From NCBI RefSeq assembly GCF_000721175.1, contig NZ_JOEZ01000015.1, forward strand, positions 106,937 through 170,936: a stretch of 64,000 nucleotides of DNA, written 5' to 3'. Under the pieces are notes generated by a model that saw only the letters and a list, made by a program, of their open reading frames with translations, was not told the origin of the DNA and made no database searches. This document shows, in pieces, positions 42,350 to 52,560 of this stretch; within the stretch, counting starts at the first letter, position 1, and the number at the start of each line of letters is the position of its first letter. The translations under genes were made by a program, and so were the position numbers. Source of the stretch: Streptomyces anulatus. Lineage in GTDB: Bacteria > Actinomycetota > Actinomycetes > Streptomycetales > Streptomycetaceae.

Positions 42350-45300
42350 CGTGCGCCCCCTCGCAGCTCGACCAGGTCGGCCAGTTCCGCATCGGTCAGT
42401 TCGGTCAGTGCCGCCTCACCGGAGCCGAGCACCGCGTCCGCCAGGCCCTGCTTGCGGGCGAGCATCTCGGCGATCCGGTCCTCGATCGTGCCCTCGGCGA
42501 TCAGCCGGTGCACCTGCACCGGCTGCGTCTGGCCGATGCGGTACGCCCGGTCCGTCGCCTGCGCCTCGACCGCCGGATTCCACCAGCGGTCGAAGTGCAC
42601 GACATGACCGGCCCGGGTGAGATTGAGCCCGGTGCCCGCCGCTTTGAGGGAGAGCAGGAACACCGGCGCCTCGCCCGCCTGGAAGCGGGCCACCATCTCC
42701 TCGCGGCGGGCCACCGGCGTACCACCGTGCAGGAACTGCGTGGCCACCCCGCGCGCGGCCAGGTGTTCCTCCAGCAGCCGGGCCATCTGCACGTACTGCG
42801 TGAAGACCAGCACCGAACCCTGCTCGGCCAGGATCGTGTCCAGGAGTTCGTCCAGCAGCTCGACCTTCCCCGACCGGTCCGCGATCCGCGGCTGCTCCTC
42901 CTTGAGGTACTGCGCCGGGTGGTTGCAGATCTGCTTCAGCGCTGTCAGCAGCTTCATCACGAGCCCCCGCCGCTCGAAGCCGTCGGCGGCGGAGATCTCC
43001 GCCAGGGTCTCGCGAACCACCGCTTCGTACAGACCGGTCTGTTCCGGCGTCAGCGAAACGGCCCGGTCGGTCTCGGTCTTCGGCGGAAGCTCGGGCGCGA
43101 TCCCCGGGTCGGACTTCCGGCGGCGCAGCAGGAACGGCCGCACCAGCGCCGCGAGCCGCTCCGCGGCGCCCGGGTCGTTGCCGCCCTCGACCGCGGCGGC
43201 GTACCGCGTACGGAAGGTGGCGAGCCGGCCGAGCAGGCCGGGCGTCGTCCAGTCCAGGATCGCCCACAGCTCGGAGAGGTTGTTCTCGACGGGGGTGCCG
43301 GTGAGCGCGACGCGGGCACGGGCACCGAGGGTGCGCAACTGCTTGGCCGTCGCCGAGTGCGGGTTCTTGACGTGCTGCGCCTCGTCGATGACGACCATGC
43401 CCCAGGACACGGCGGCGAGCCTGGGCGCGTCGAGACGCATCGTGCCGTACGTCGTGAGGACGAACTCGCCGTCCACCAGGCCTTCCAGGGAACGCGACGC
43501 GCCGTGGAAGCGGCGGACCGGGGTGCCCGGCGCGAACCTCTCGATCTCCCGCTGCCAGTTGCCCATCAACGACGTCGGACACACCACCAGCGTCGGGCCG
43601 GCCGCGTCGCGGTCGCTCTGCCGATGCAGATGCAGGGCGATGAGGGTGATCGTCTTGCCGAGGCCCATGTCGTCGGCGAGGCAGCCGCCGAGGCCGAGCG
43701 AGGTCATCGTGTTCAGCCAGTTCAGACCGCGCAACTGGTAGTCGCGCAGGGTCGCGGTGAGCGCCTCGGGCTGCCCGATCGCCTGCTGGGCGGCGGACTC
43801 GGGATCGGCCAGCCGGTCCCGCAACCGCTGGAGCCAGCCGGTCGCCGCCACCTCGACGCGACGGCCGTCCACATCCGTCGAACCGGTCAGCACCGCGCCG
43901 AGCGCGTCGATCGGGGTGACCTTGCGGTCCTGGGTCTCCCTGGCCCGGCGCGCCTCCTCCGGGTCGATGAGCACCCATTGGTCGCGCAGCCGCACGATGG
44001 GCCTGGTGGACTCGGCGAGCCGGTCCAGCTCCTCGCGGGTCAGCTTCTGGTCGCCCAGGGCGAACCGCCAGTCGAACGACAGCAGGGCGTCGGCGGAGAG
44101 GAAGGAGGGCGTGTCCGCAGTGGTACGCCCCTGACGCCCGGCCTCCGAGCCGTCGGCCTCCCGGTCCGGGGAGTCCGCGTCGTCCGGTCCGATCACCGCG
44201 CGCGCGGTGAGCTTCCTGGCCATTTCCCTGGGCCAGTGCACCTGAACACCGGCGGCGGCCAGGGATCGCGAGGCGGGCCCGAGGAGCTCGGCGATCTCCT
44301 CGTCGGCCGGTTCCACCGAGTCGGGCACCGCGGCGGAGAGCAAGGGCGCCAGCGGTGGCCAGGCGCGGGCGGCCCGACGCAGGGTGAGGAGGGCGTCCAT
44401 CCGGGCCCGTGGTCCGAACGCGGCGGCGGTCCGCGAGCCGCCCGCCCACACTTCGGCCGCATCGGCGACCAGGGAGGGATCGCTGACACTGTGGATCTGC
44501 AGCACGGCACGGAACGACGGCGCGACCACGTCCGGACCGGACCCCGGCCCCACCGCTCCCGGGGCGGCGTCGGAGGCCGCCTCCGCACCGCTCTTCCACG
44601 AGGTCACGCCCGCGACCTCGATACGCAACGAGAGCCGTACGCCCGCGTCGTGACCGGCCGCCACATCGGAGGCCCAGGCGCGCCCCTCGGGCAGGTGTTG
44701 CGGCTGCTGGGCGGTGAACGCGGGCCCGGCGGCGGCGAGACCGGCAGCCGGCGTCCGGGGCATCGCGTCGGCCACGGCATCGAGGAACGCGCGGAGCAGG
44801 CGCTCCGGTTCGGGCAGCAAGGGTTCGGGCGGAAACGGTTCGCCGACGGCGCCGTTCGTCGCGTTCCGCTCCCGCTCTCCGCCCGGCTTCCCGTCGCCCT
44901 CCTCCGGTAGGGGAGTCGCGTGCGCGGTCGGCGGCATCGACGCCGCCAGCTCCCGGATCCGTTCGAGGTCCTCGGCGCCCAACGGTCCGATGCGCCAGGC
45001 GTCGTGGTCGGAGGAACTCAGCCCCGGCAGCAGGAGACCACGGGCGACGAACTGGAGAGCCAGCAGCGCGGCGGCGCCCCAGAAGGCGGTGGCCGGGGAG
45101 GCCTGCGCGACGGCGCGCGCCCGGGTCAGCACCGGAAGAGCGTCCCGCACGGGGAAGCACAGCGCCGAAACCGTACGAGGTCGGAGGCCGGCTCCGACCA
45201 CGGTCAGTTCCGACGAATGCCCGGGAGTGTCGGCAGGGGTGCTACCGTCCGGGTTCCAGAACGCGATCTTGCCGGTACGGGCCGGGTCCGCGGGGACGAA

Positions 45301-45363
45301 GACCGCGGAGCAGCGGGACAGTTCGGCGATCTCGGAGGGCGTTGCGGCGGGGTGCTTGTGCAC
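42346..45363 (-). CDS. SNF2/DEAH-box helicase
   Basis: A ~1005-residue SF2 ATPase. The N-terminal third contains a SNF2-associated region with low conservation. Then come LRDYQLRGLNWLNTMTSLGL, Walker A LADDMGLGKT, Walker B VVIDEAQHVKNP, motif III LTGTPVENNLSELW, and in the second RecA domain FLHGGTPVARREEMVARFQ and TDRAYRIGQTQPVQVHRLI. These define a bacterial Swi2/Snf2 remodelling-type ATPase such as HepA/RapA relatives. GTG at 45363 is chosen (VHKHPAAT), with GAGGAA upstream. It is translationally coupled to the SWIM gene. Confidence 0.88.
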   Translation of the reverse strand: MHKHPAATPSEIAELSRCSAVFVPADPARTGKIAFWNPDGSTPADTPGHSSELTVVGAGLRPRTVSALCFPVRDALPVLTRARAVAQASPATAFWGAAALLALQFVARGLLLPGLSSSDHDAWRIGPLGAEDLERIRELAASMPPTAHATPLPEEGDGKPGGERERNATNGAVGEPFPPEPLLPEPERLLRAFLDAVADAMPRTPAAGLAAAGPAFTAQQPQHLPEGRAWASDVAAGHDAGVRLSLRIEVAGVTSWKSGAEAASDAAPGAVGPGSGPDVVAPSFRAVLQIHSVSDPSLVADAAEVWAGGSRTAAAFGPRARMDALLTLRRAARAWPPLAPLLSAAVPDSVEPADEEIAELLGPASRSLAAAGVQVHWPREMARKLTARAVIGPDDADSPDREADGSEAGRQGRTTADTPSFLSADALLSFDWRFALGDQKLTREELDRLAESTRPIVRLRDQWVLIDPEEARRARETQDRKVTPIDALGAVLTGSTDVDGRRVEVAATGWLQRLRDRLADPESAAQQAIGQPEALTATLRDYQLRGLNWLNTMTSLGLGGCLADDMGLGKTITLIALHLHRQSDRDAAGPTLVVCPTSLMGNWQREIERFAPGTPVRRFHGASRSLEGLVDGEFVLTTYGTMRLDAPRLAAVSWGMVVIDEAQHVKNPHSATAKQLRTLGARARVALTGTPVENNLSELWAILDWTTPGLLGRLATFRTRYAAAVEGGNDPGAAERLAALVRPFLLRRRKSDPGIAPELPPKTETDRAVSLTPEQTGLYEAVVRETLAEISAADGFERRGLVMKLLTALKQICNHPAQYLKEEQPRIADRSGKVELLDELLDTILAEQGSVLVFTQYVQMARLLEEHLAARGVATQFLHGGTPVARREEMVARFQAGEAPVFLLSLKAAGTGLNLTRAGHVVHFDRWWNPAVEAQATDRAYRIGQTQPVQVHRLIAEGTIEDRIAEMLARKQGLADAVLGSGEAALTELTDAELADLVELRGGAR

Positions 45364-45618
45364 AGCGATGTCAGATTCCTCAAATTTGACTAGTGGGCGG
45401 AGTCGCCGAGGGTACTCCACTTTGGGCGGCGACAGGCCGTGCGGCTGTGTGGCATGCGTCACTTTTCTTCTCTCTCCGGCCTCATGGTGCAGCCAGCCCC
45501 ACCATCGGGCACGGGGGTCTGCCCCAGGGGACCTGGGGTGGTGGCGCCATGGCCCCCACCGGCCCCCGGTCCGTACGTTCGATGAGGTCAGCGCATAGTT
45601 CCAGAGACCGGAGACGTC

Positions 45619-46689
45619 ATGCCCCAGGCGACAGCCACTGTTGCGGATCCCGCCGACGAGAGCAGTCCGGACAGCCCGGCAGGTGCGCGCGGGGCGGCGG
45701 CCGGAAGCGACTTCGCGCCGCTGCTGCGTGCCGTGCGGGACCAGGGCCTGCTCGAGCGCCGCACGGACCGGTATGTGCTCGCCATCGCCGTCAACCTGGC
45801 GGCCCTGGGTGCGGTGATCACCGGCTTCGTCCTGCTGGGCGACACCTGGTGGAGCCTGCTCCTGACCCTTCCGCTGGCGGTCCTGTGGACCCGTACGGCC
45901 TTCGTCGCCCACGACGCGGGGCATGCGCAGATATCCGGTGACCGCCGGACGAGCAGGCTGATCGGCCTCGTTCACGCCAATCTGCTCCTCGGCATGAACG
46001 AGGCGTGGTGGAACGACAAGCACGTACGTCACCACGCCAACCCCAACCACATCGACAAGGACCCCGATGTCGGTGTCGGCGCCCTGGTCTGGACCCAGAA
46101 GCAGGCGGCGCAGCGTGAGGGCTTCGCCCGCTGGCTGACCAGGAACCAGGCCCGCCTGTTCTTTCCCATGCTGTTGCTCGAAGGCGTCGCGCTGAAGATC
46201 TACGGATTCCAGTTCCTGCGCCGTCAGCCCCTACGGGAGCGGGCCGTCTCGGCGTTGCTGCTGACCGCGCACATAGCCCTCTTCGCGACGCTGCTGCTGA
46301 GCACACTGTCCCTGGGTAAGGCGATCGTCTTCGCTCTGGTGCTCCACGCGCTGTTCGGCCTCCACCTGGGTATGGCCTTCGCCCCGAATCACAAGGGCAT
46401 GGAAATGCCCGACCCCGACGGCGAGCGCTGGGGCCACCTCCAGCGGCAGGTCCTGACCTCGCGCAACGTACGCGGCACCGTCCTGACGGACTGGTTCCTC
46501 GGGGGGCTGAACTACCAGATCGAGCACCACCTCTTCCCGAGCATGCCGCGCCCCAACCTGCGGCTCGCCCAGCCCCTGGTCAAGGCGCACTGCGCCGGGA
46601 CCGGCATGCCGTACGCGGAGACCGGACTGATCGAGTCCTACCGGCAGGCACTGTCACACATGCACGAGGTGGGCGAGCCGCTGCGATAG
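45619..46689 (+). CDS. Membrane fatty-acid desaturase
   Basis: A 356-residue di-iron desaturase. Histidine boxes are HDAGH (98-102), HVRHH (135-139) and QIEHH near 300, the last the form seen in front-end desaturases such as delta-6 types. Four membrane helices occur in pairs (for example YVLAIAVNLAALGAVITGFV). The long acidic Ala/Gly-rich N-terminus has no cytochrome b5 domain, so ferredoxin is the likely electron donor. It introduces a double bond in acyl chains, usually to keep membranes fluid. Divergent from the SNF2 gene, with a 255-bp shared region. Confidence 0.88.
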   Translation: MPQATATVADPADESSPDSPAGARGAAAGSDFAPLLRAVRDQGLLERRTDRYVLAIAVNLAALGAVITGFVLLGDTWWSLLLTLPLAVLWTRTAFVAHDAGHAQISGDRRTSRLIGLVHANLLLGMNEAWWNDKHVRHHANPNHIDKDPDVGVGALVWTQKQAAQREGFARWLTRNQARLFFPMLLLEGVALKIYGFQFLRRQPLRERAVSALLLTAHIALFATLLLSTLSLGKAIVFALVLHALFGLHLGMAFAPNHKGMEMPDPDGERWGHLQRQVLTSRNVRGTVLTDWFLGGLNYQIEHHLFPSMPRPNLRLAQPLVKAHCAGTGMPYAETGLIESYRQALSHMHEVGEPLR

Positions 46690-46770
46690 CGCGGCCGATG
46701 GGGAACGTAAGGGAACGCGGACGCGTTCACACAACAGGAGCGGCGCCGGCCGCGAAGGGAGGCGTGGACC

Positions 46771-46953
46771 ATGTCGAATGGTGCGAAGGTCGCTATCGGG
46801 GGAGTACTCGCGGCAGCCATCCTGTGGCCCCTGATCGGTTTCTGGTGGGCGCTGCTGATCGTGATCGGAGTTCCCGTGGTGGGCTACCTGCTGCTGGACC
46901 CGTCCCAGCGGCGCAGGCTCCGCAGAATCAACCGCAAGGAGATCGGCCGCTGA
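46771..46953 (+). CDS. Small membrane protein
   Basis: A 60-residue protein. MSNGAKVAIGGVLAAAILWP and WWALLIVIGVPVVGYLLLDP form two adjacent helices, followed by a basic tail (RRRLRRINRKEIGR). GGAGG lies about 8 nt upstream. It follows the desaturase by 81 bp on the same strand. Function unknown; the strong ribosome site and clean hydrophobic plan argue it is real. Confidence 0.75.
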   Translation: MSNGAKVAIGGVLAAAILWPLIGFWWALLIVIGVPVVGYLLLDPSQRRRLRRINRKEIGR

Positions 46954-46975
46954 GCCCGGACCACCCCTGAGGGCA

Positions 46976-47815
46976 TCACGTGGGGTGGACGGCCAGTTCC
47001 TCCAGAGCGGTGAGCAGACCGGGCAGCTCGGCTCCCCGGCCGACGGGAATGACCGTGCCCGGCTCCTCGTCCAGCAGGAACAGGGCGATGTCGTCGGTCC
47101 GGGCCACCATCGACCACCCCGGACCGTCGACGCGCAGAGTGCGTGCGTCCGCCGAGGCGTACGAGGAACGGATCCGCCCGGGTGGCGGCGGAGCCTTCGT
47201 ATAGCCGTCCGCCTCCGACAGTGCCCTACGCACACCGGGGTGCCGGGGGGACACAGGGGGATCGCTCTCCGGCGCACGCTCCGTGTCGTTCTTCGGCGCT
47301 GCCCCGCTCCCCGGCCGTGGGAACCGCGCGTCGTCGATCTGCTCGCGCCACACCGACCACTGCGCGGCGATCTCGTCCGCCCCGAGCCGCCGTTGCGCCG
47401 GACCCCAGGCCTCCGCGTCCGGAGGGGCCAGCGGGGCGGGGCCCTCCCCGTCGGTCTCCGGGTCGTGCGGATCCGGGACACCGGGCGCCGACACGGCCAG
47501 ATCCATCGGCCAGCCCGGCAGCGCGCACACCATGGAACGCTCGTCGGGGGAGAGGTCGTGCTCCATGCCGCAGTCCCACGCGGCGATGGCGACGGCCACC
47601 TGGGAGGCGTCCTCGACGACCACGGTCCACCGGGCCCCCTCGCCGTCCTGCCCGAGGACGAGGCCGTAACCCTCCTCGTACGGTTCGAGCGCGAGAGCCT
47701 CGCACGCGGCCACGTAGTCGTCACCCAGCACGCTCGGGAACCGCGCGGGCGTCAGCAGCATCGCGGTCAGCACCATCAGCGCGTCGTCGGCGACCGCATC
47801 GTCCGTACCGGCCAT
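46976..47815 (-). CDS. Hypothetical acidic protein
   Basis: A 279-residue soluble protein, acidic overall, without a family I can name. The N-terminal half has MVLTAMLLTPARFPSVLGDD and WTVVVEDASQVAVAIAAWDC. A Pro-rich centre leads to a C-terminal part with RTLRVDGPGWSMVARTDDIA. The ATG at 47815 has GGGGAGG about 6 nt upstream and is better than two earlier in-frame ATGs. Convergent with the small membrane gene. It could be a Streptomyces-specific regulatory or secretion-associated protein; no evidence decides. Confidence 0.6.
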   Translation of the reverse strand: MAGTDDAVADDALMVLTAMLLTPARFPSVLGDDYVAACEALALEPYEEGYGLVLGQDGEGARWTVVVEDASQVAVAIAAWDCGMEHDLSPDERSMVCALPGWPMDLAVSAPGVPDPHDPETDGEGPAPLAPPDAEAWGPAQRRLGADEIAAQWSVWREQIDDARFPRPGSGAAPKNDTERAPESDPPVSPRHPGVRRALSEADGYTKAPPPPGRIRSSYASADARTLRVDGPGWSMVARTDDIALFLLDEEPGTVIPVGRGAELPGLLTALEELAVHPT

Positions 47816-48038
47816 GGTGTCCTCCCCATCGCTCATCGCCCATCTGCCCATCGCTCGGTCCTGCGTCCTTGGTCCGTCGGCGCACCTTAACTACTCGGTA
47901 ACCTCCTCGTCGAGGCCCCGACGAGCAGCGGCGAACCGGAGCCGTGGCCGCCCCGCCAGGGTGCGCGGAGGCCGGAGGTCCGGTCGTGCGGGACGCCTCC
48001 GCGTAAGCTTGGTCCTCCGGCCGAACGAGGGGGGCAGC

Positions 48039-48950
48039 ATGGTGAAGCGGTACGACCGGCTGAAAGATATTCAGCGACTGCACCCCGAGCGGGACTTCCT
48101 GGAGATCTACCGCCTCACCGTCACCTACGAGTTCCCCTGGGACATCACCCGCGCCCTCGAACTGGCCCTCTACCGCACCTATGCCGTGCCCAGCATCGGC
48201 CGACTCCTCGACGAGACGGCGGAGTTGACTGAGCGCTCCCAGAAGCGCTACGACGACACCGCCCTGCTGCTCGACACCGTGGTGGAGCACGGCTTCGACA
48301 CCGACGAAGGCCGCACGGCCGTCCGCCGGATCAACCAGATGCACCGCAGCTACGACATCAGCAACGACGACATGCGCTACGTCCTGTGCACGTTCGTCGT
48401 CACCCCGAAGCGCTGGCTGGACGGTTTCGGCTGGCGGCGCCTCTGCTGCCACGAACTGGCCGCCTTCGCCGCCTACTACCGCACGCTCGGCGCCCGCATG
48501 GGGATCAAGGACCTTCCGGGGAGCTACGAGGACTTCGAGCGCACCCTCGACGCCTACGAGGACGAGCATTTCGGCTGGGACGAAGGAGCCCGCCGGGTCT
48601 CGGACGCCACCCTGGCGCTGATGGGATCCTGGTATCCGGCGCCCCTCGCCCCGGTGGTGCGCGGCGCCAGCCTCGCGCTCCTGGACGACTCCTTGCTCGA
48701 GGCGTTCCGCTACCGCCGCCCGGGGCCGGTCGCCCGCGGGCTGACCAGGGGCGCGCTCCGGCTCAGGGCTCGGGCCGTTAGGCTCCTGCCACCCCGGCGG
48801 ACGCCTCACTACGCGCGCCAGAACCCCGAGATCAAGGGATATCCGGACGGGTACGAGATCGCCGGGCTCGGTACGTTCCCCACGCCGGGCGTCCGCGGCT
48901 GCCCGGTTCCCGGCCGCAGGACGTCGCCGCCGCAGTCGCCCGTCGACTGA
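48039..48950 (+). CDS. MpaB/DUF2236-family oxygenase-like protein
   Basis: A 303-residue protein of the DUF2236 (MpaB/latex-clearing-related) family. It opens KRYDRLKDIQRLHPERDFLEIYRL and shows AVRRINQMHRSYDISNDDMRYV, with a His and Tyr, and LCTFVVTPKRWLDGFGWRRL. The family shares a helical fold that can bind b-type heme; substrates are mostly unknown. The start has AGGGGGGC upstream. It stands alone between an acidic hypothetical gene and a methyltransferase. Confidence 0.78.
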   Translation: MVKRYDRLKDIQRLHPERDFLEIYRLTVTYEFPWDITRALELALYRTYAVPSIGRLLDETAELTERSQKRYDDTALLLDTVVEHGFDTDEGRTAVRRINQMHRSYDISNDDMRYVLCTFVVTPKRWLDGFGWRRLCCHELAAFAAYYRTLGARMGIKDLPGSYEDFERTLDAYEDEHFGWDEGARRVSDATLALMGSWYPAPLAPVVRGASLALLDDSLLEAFRYRRPGPVARGLTRGALRLRARAVRLLPPRRTPHYARQNPEIKGYPDGYEIAGLGTFPTPGVRGCPVPGRRTSPPQSPVD

Positions 48951-49205
48951 TGCGACCGGCCGCCCCGACCGGGCCATGCGCCGGGACCCTAGCGCTCCGG
49001 CGCTCCCTGTACGGTGCGGGCCCCGGCCGCGCCCCGGCTCAGAGCCTGACGGGTGACCCCTGACCGGGCCCCACGCCCTGGACGCCACGCTTCCGGCGTT
49101 GCCGAAATGCCCTGGCAGCTCCGCTACGAGGACCTCTCGGCGCCTTGGAACCGCACGCACCGGACCGCGTCCGCTTTCCGATCGAAGGCCACCCCCGACA
49201 GGCTC

Positions 49206-49805
49206 TCAGGCCTGCCTTACCGCGAGGGCGAGAAAGCGGTCGTCCTCGTCGGTGTAGGACTCCAGCCGCCACCCCGCACCGGCCAGAAGTTCACGCAGCC
49301 TTGGCTCGGCCCGCAGGTCGTCGTCGGTGATGGTGCGTCCATGACGCGCGGCGAGGGCGGCCCGGCCGATCGGATGGAACAGGGCCAGGACTCCGCCCGG
49401 CCGGACCACCCGGGCGAGTTCCGTCAGATCGGCCCCGGGGCGGGCCAGATGCGAGATCAGCCCGGCTCCGAACACCGCGTCCAGGACTCCGTCGCGCAGC
49501 GGCAGACGCGCGACATCGGCACGGAGCAGTGTCCCGCTGTCCCCTCGCCCCGCCCGTGCCGCTTCCTCCAGCATGGCCGGAGTCAGGTCGGCGCCCAGTA
49601 CCGTGCCCCGTGGCCCGACCACCGCCCGCAGCGCGGGCAGCGCACGCCCCGTCCCGCAGCCCGCGTCGAGCACGGCATCGCCGGGGCGCAGCCCCAGCAG
49701 ACCCGCCGCAGCGGTATAGGCGGGACCGTCATCGGGGAACCGGCTGTCCCAGCCGGCCGCACGCGGGGTGAAGAAGTCCAGGACATGAGTGTGGTCGTCG
49801 GCCAT
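49206..49805 (-). CDS. Class I SAM-dependent methyltransferase
   Basis: A 199-residue methyltransferase. Motif I is VLDAGCGTGRALPALRAVVG, the strand-2 acid is VLGADLTPAMLEEA, and motif III is LARVVRPGGVLALFHPIG. The close of the domain includes LRELLAGAGWRLESYTDEDD. Substrate unknown; the plan is that of UbiE/COQ5-type small-molecule methyltransferases. The ATG at 49805 (MADDHTHVLDFF) is preferred to 49823. It has the same orientation as terD, not obviously an operon because of the 59-bp gap. Confidence 0.82.
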   Translation of the reverse strand: MADDHTHVLDFFTPRAAGWDSRFPDDGPAYTAAAGLLGLRPGDAVLDAGCGTGRALPALRAVVGPRGTVLGADLTPAMLEEAARAGRGDSGTLLRADVARLPLRDGVLDAVFGAGLISHLARPGADLTELARVVRPGGVLALFHPIGRAALAARHGRTITDDDLRAEPRLRELLAGAGWRLESYTDEDDRFLALAVRQA

Positions 49806-49864
49806 GCGGACATGATCGCGCAACCGGCGCGGGCCCCGCGATCACCGCAAGCCGACCTGCCGGG

Positions 49865-50440
49865 TCAGACGTTGACGCCGTAGTCCGAGGCGATGCCCGC
49901 CAGGCCCGATGCGTACCCCTGGCCTACGGCCCGGAACTTCCACTCGGTGCCGTGCCGGTACAACTCGCCGAAGACCATCGCGGTCTCGGTGGAGGCGTCC
50001 TCGCTCAGGTCGTAACGGGCGAGCTCGACGCCGTTGGCCCGGTTCACCACACGGATGAACGCGTTGCGCACCTGACCGAAACTCTGGCCCCGGCTCTGGG
50101 CGTCGTGGATCGAGACAGGGAACACGATCTTCGCGATCTCGGCGGGGACCGACGCCAGGTCGACCTCGACCGACTCGTCGTCGCCCTCGCCCTCACCCGT
50201 CAGGTTGTCACCCGTGTGGCGCACGGAACCGTCGGGGCTGGTGAGGTTGTTGTAGAAGACGAAGTGGCTGTCGGAGAGGACCTTGCCCGCCTCGGAGCAC
50301 AACAGCGCACTGGCATCCAGGTCGTGATCGGCGCCGGTCGTGGTCCGTACGTCCCAGCCGAGCCCGACCGTCACGGCGGTCAGTCCGGGGGCCTCCTTCG
50401 ACAGGGAGACGTTGCCGCCCTTGGCCAGGGTCACACCCAT
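49865..50440 (-). CDS. TerD-family stress protein
   Basis: A 191-residue TerD protein. It reads [45 protein letters not shown] with the Ca2+-binding Asp cluster (DHDLDAS), and [18 protein letters not shown], the second acidic site. These are full family marks. Streptomyces carry many TerD paralogues linked to tellurite, calcium and stress responses. No terB or terC gene is adjacent. A gap of about 210 bp lies upstream before the TatA-like gene. Confidence 0.9.
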   Translation of the reverse strand: MGVTLAKGGNVSLSKEAPGLTAVTVGLGWDVRTTTGADHDLDASALLCSEAGKVLSDSHFVFYNNLTSPDGSVRHTGDNLTGEGEGDDESVEVDLASVPAEIAKIVFPVSIHDAQSRGQSFGQVRNAFIRVVNRANGVELARYDLSEDASTETAMVFGELYRHGTEWKFRAVGQGYASGLAGIASDYGVNV

Positions 50441-50652
50441 GAATTTCCTCCAGTGTCCGTCGGTCCGCACGTGCGATCCGGGATCCTGCGGCTCACCGCG
50501 TCCGGGTCCGGTGATCTGTGCTGTTCTGCTGTCACTCTCGTGGCCGCTACCCGTACGAACGCTCGGCGCGGCGCTCCGGGTTCCCGGATTGCGCAAGCCA
50601 TGAAATGGGCGACGGACGGCAACGCCAGGTCGCCGCCCGGCCCCGGGGCGCG

Positions 50653-50817
50653 TCAGCGGGCGTTCTCGTCCTTCATCGCCTTGGCCTCGCTCTTGAGGAT
50701 GCGCAGGGACTTCCCCAGCGCACGGGCGGTGTCCGGCAGCTTCTTCGAGCCGAAGACGACGATCACGATGACCGCCAGGATCGGCGGGTGCCAGGGCTCC
50801 AGGCCGTTGCGCAACAT
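50653..50817 (-). CDS. tatA: TatA/E-type twin-arginine translocase subunit
   Basis: A 54-residue protein. [20 protein letters not shown] is the short membrane helix, followed by [20 protein letters not shown], the F-G-x-x-KLP and amphipathic helix of TatA, and a short acidic-basic tail. It is shorter than the main Streptomyces TatA (~90), so it is probably an accessory paralogue. AGGAGGG lies about 8 nt upstream of the ATG at 50817. No tatB or tatC is near. It would contribute to folded-protein export. Confidence 0.8.
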   Translation of the reverse strand: MLRNGLEPWHPPILAVIVIVVFGSKKLPDTARALGKSLRILKSEAKAMKDENAR

Positions 50818-50852
50818 TCTGGTCCCGCCCTCCTCGCTCCGTTCGCGCAGCA

Positions 50853-50884
50853 ACAGTTGCCATGTTGCGCAACTGTGCAACTGT
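50853..50884. promoter_or_regulatory. Repeated GCAACTGT motifs upstream of tatA-like gene
   Basis: ACAGTTGC (50853-50860) is inverted relative to two direct copies GCAACTGT-GCAACTGT (50869-50884). A TTGCGCAA palindrome overlaps them. They lie 36-67 bp upstream of the tatA start, where a repressor or activator would bind. Confidence 0.5.
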
Positions 50885-50909
50885 CGCTCGGGGCGGAAGC
50901 GGCCGCCCC

Positions 50910-52560
50910 TCAGCGTTCGGCGCGCTCGCCCTTACCTTCCCGCTTCCCTTCCTGCTCTTCCTGCCGTACGTGGTCCGGCGCCGCGTCCAGCAGGTGGCGG
51001 CGCTCGTAGCGGCGGCGGGCCGCCGTGAGCCCGACCGCGTACAGCCCCAGGACGGAGCCGAGCAACAGGTAGTAGAGGGGCGGCAGGACGCTCATGCCCA
51101 GCAACGGCCCGAGCGGGGTGAGCGGGAGGGCGACCCCGACGGCGGCGAGACTCGCGGCGGCGGACCGCAGAGGCCCACCCGCCCGGCGTTCGGCCGCACT
51201 GCGACCGGTCCGCAGCAGGATCATCACGAGGGCCTGGGTGAGCAGGTTCTCCGTGAACCACCCGGCGTGGAACGCCGCCTCACCGCCGTCCCCGGACGCG
51301 TTGTGGAGGGCGAGCGCGAGCACCCCGAAGGTGGCGAGGTCGGCGGCCGCGTTGAGCAGGCCGAAACCCGTGATGAAGCGCAGGAGTCGCGCGGCCGCAG
51401 CACGGTGGGGCGGCGCAGGGCCGACGCCGCCGGACGGTCGAACGCGAACGCCAGCTGCGCCGCGTCGAAGCAGAGGTTCTGCACCAGCACCTGCGCCGGG
51501 AGCATGGGAAGGAAGGGCAGCATCAGACCGGCCGTCAGCATGGCGATGACATTGCCGAGGTCCGACGAGAGCGTGATCCGCAGATAGGTGGCGATGTTCC
51601 CGCTGCTGCGCCGCCCCGCCAGCACCGCACGGTCGATCGCGGTGAGGTCCTTCTCCGCCAGGACGACGTCGGCCGCCTCCCGGGCCACGTCCACGGCGTT
51701 GCGGGGGCAGATCCCGACATCGGCGGCGTGCAGGGCGTGCAGGTCGTTGACGCCGTCGCCGAGGAAGCCGGTCGTGTGACCTCTGGCGCGCAGGGCCGAG
51801 ACGATCCGGGCCTTGTGCGCGGGGGTGACCACGGCGGTCGCGACGCGGCGCACCGGATCGAAGGGCACTACCGCAACGCCCTCGTGCGCGTCCGGATCCA
51901 CCTCCCCGGCAGCGGACGGACCGCACTCCTCGGCGGCGTCCAGAACCGCCTCGTCGAGCGCGTCGGCGGCGGGCAGCTCCGCCAGCTGGAGCGTCCACAG
52001 CGCGCTGATCGCCGCCCACCGCAGTACATCCGGATCGGGCCGGTCCGTACCGTCGGTCGAACCTGCGACGACGGGCCGATCCTCGGTCAGGGTGCCGGTC
52101 TTGTCCAGGGACAGCACATCGACCGCCCCCAGGTCGTGCAGCGCCGGGAGCCGCTTGACGATCACTCCGCTGGTGCGGGCCAGGCGGGATGCGCCACGCG
52201 CGAGCGTCGTCGTGACGATGACCGGCAGCATCTCCGGGGTGAGCCCCACGGCGACGGCCATGGCGAACGGCAGCATCTCCAGGGCACGGGCCGCCGGGCG
52301 GGCAGCAGGTTCTCGCCCGTCCGCCCGAGGCGGATCTCGGCCTCCGTCTCCAGCAGCCCCCGCGGCCCGCTGTCGAGGGTGCGCAGCGGCTGCAGTGAGG
52401 TGGGCCCGGTGGCGGAGGCCGGGGCGGCGGTCTCACGGCCTCCGCCGGTTCCCGTTGCGGCATTCGTGCCGGTCCGGGGAAACGGTGTGACGGAGGCCGC
52501 CGTGCGGCCGGTGATGTGTCCGTGACCCGCGACTGAACTGCTCTCAGGCACCGAGCTCAC
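50910..52560 (-). pseudogene. Disrupted MgtA-type Mg2+ P-type ATPase
   Basis: The N-terminus (52560 to about 52295) reads TSLQPLRTLDSGPRGLLETE and LGRTGENLLPARRP, the usual MgtA opening. It jumps directly to ALEMLPFAMAVAVGLTPEML, normally ~270 residues later, so the first four helices and the actuator domain are deleted and the frame is shifted. The phosphorylation motif DKTGTLTED, the GDGVNDLHAL hinge and later helices follow. A further frameshift near 51390 separates ALRRPTVLRPR from LLRFITGFGLLNAAADL, which continues to the C-terminus (51380-50910). It cannot be a working pump. It overlaps the ArsR stop by 17 nt. Confidence 0.8.

Noticed and set aside
42508..44910. Long plus-strand frame opposite the SNF2 helicase
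   Set aside because: Antisense shadow. The minus strand has all helicase motifs in order.
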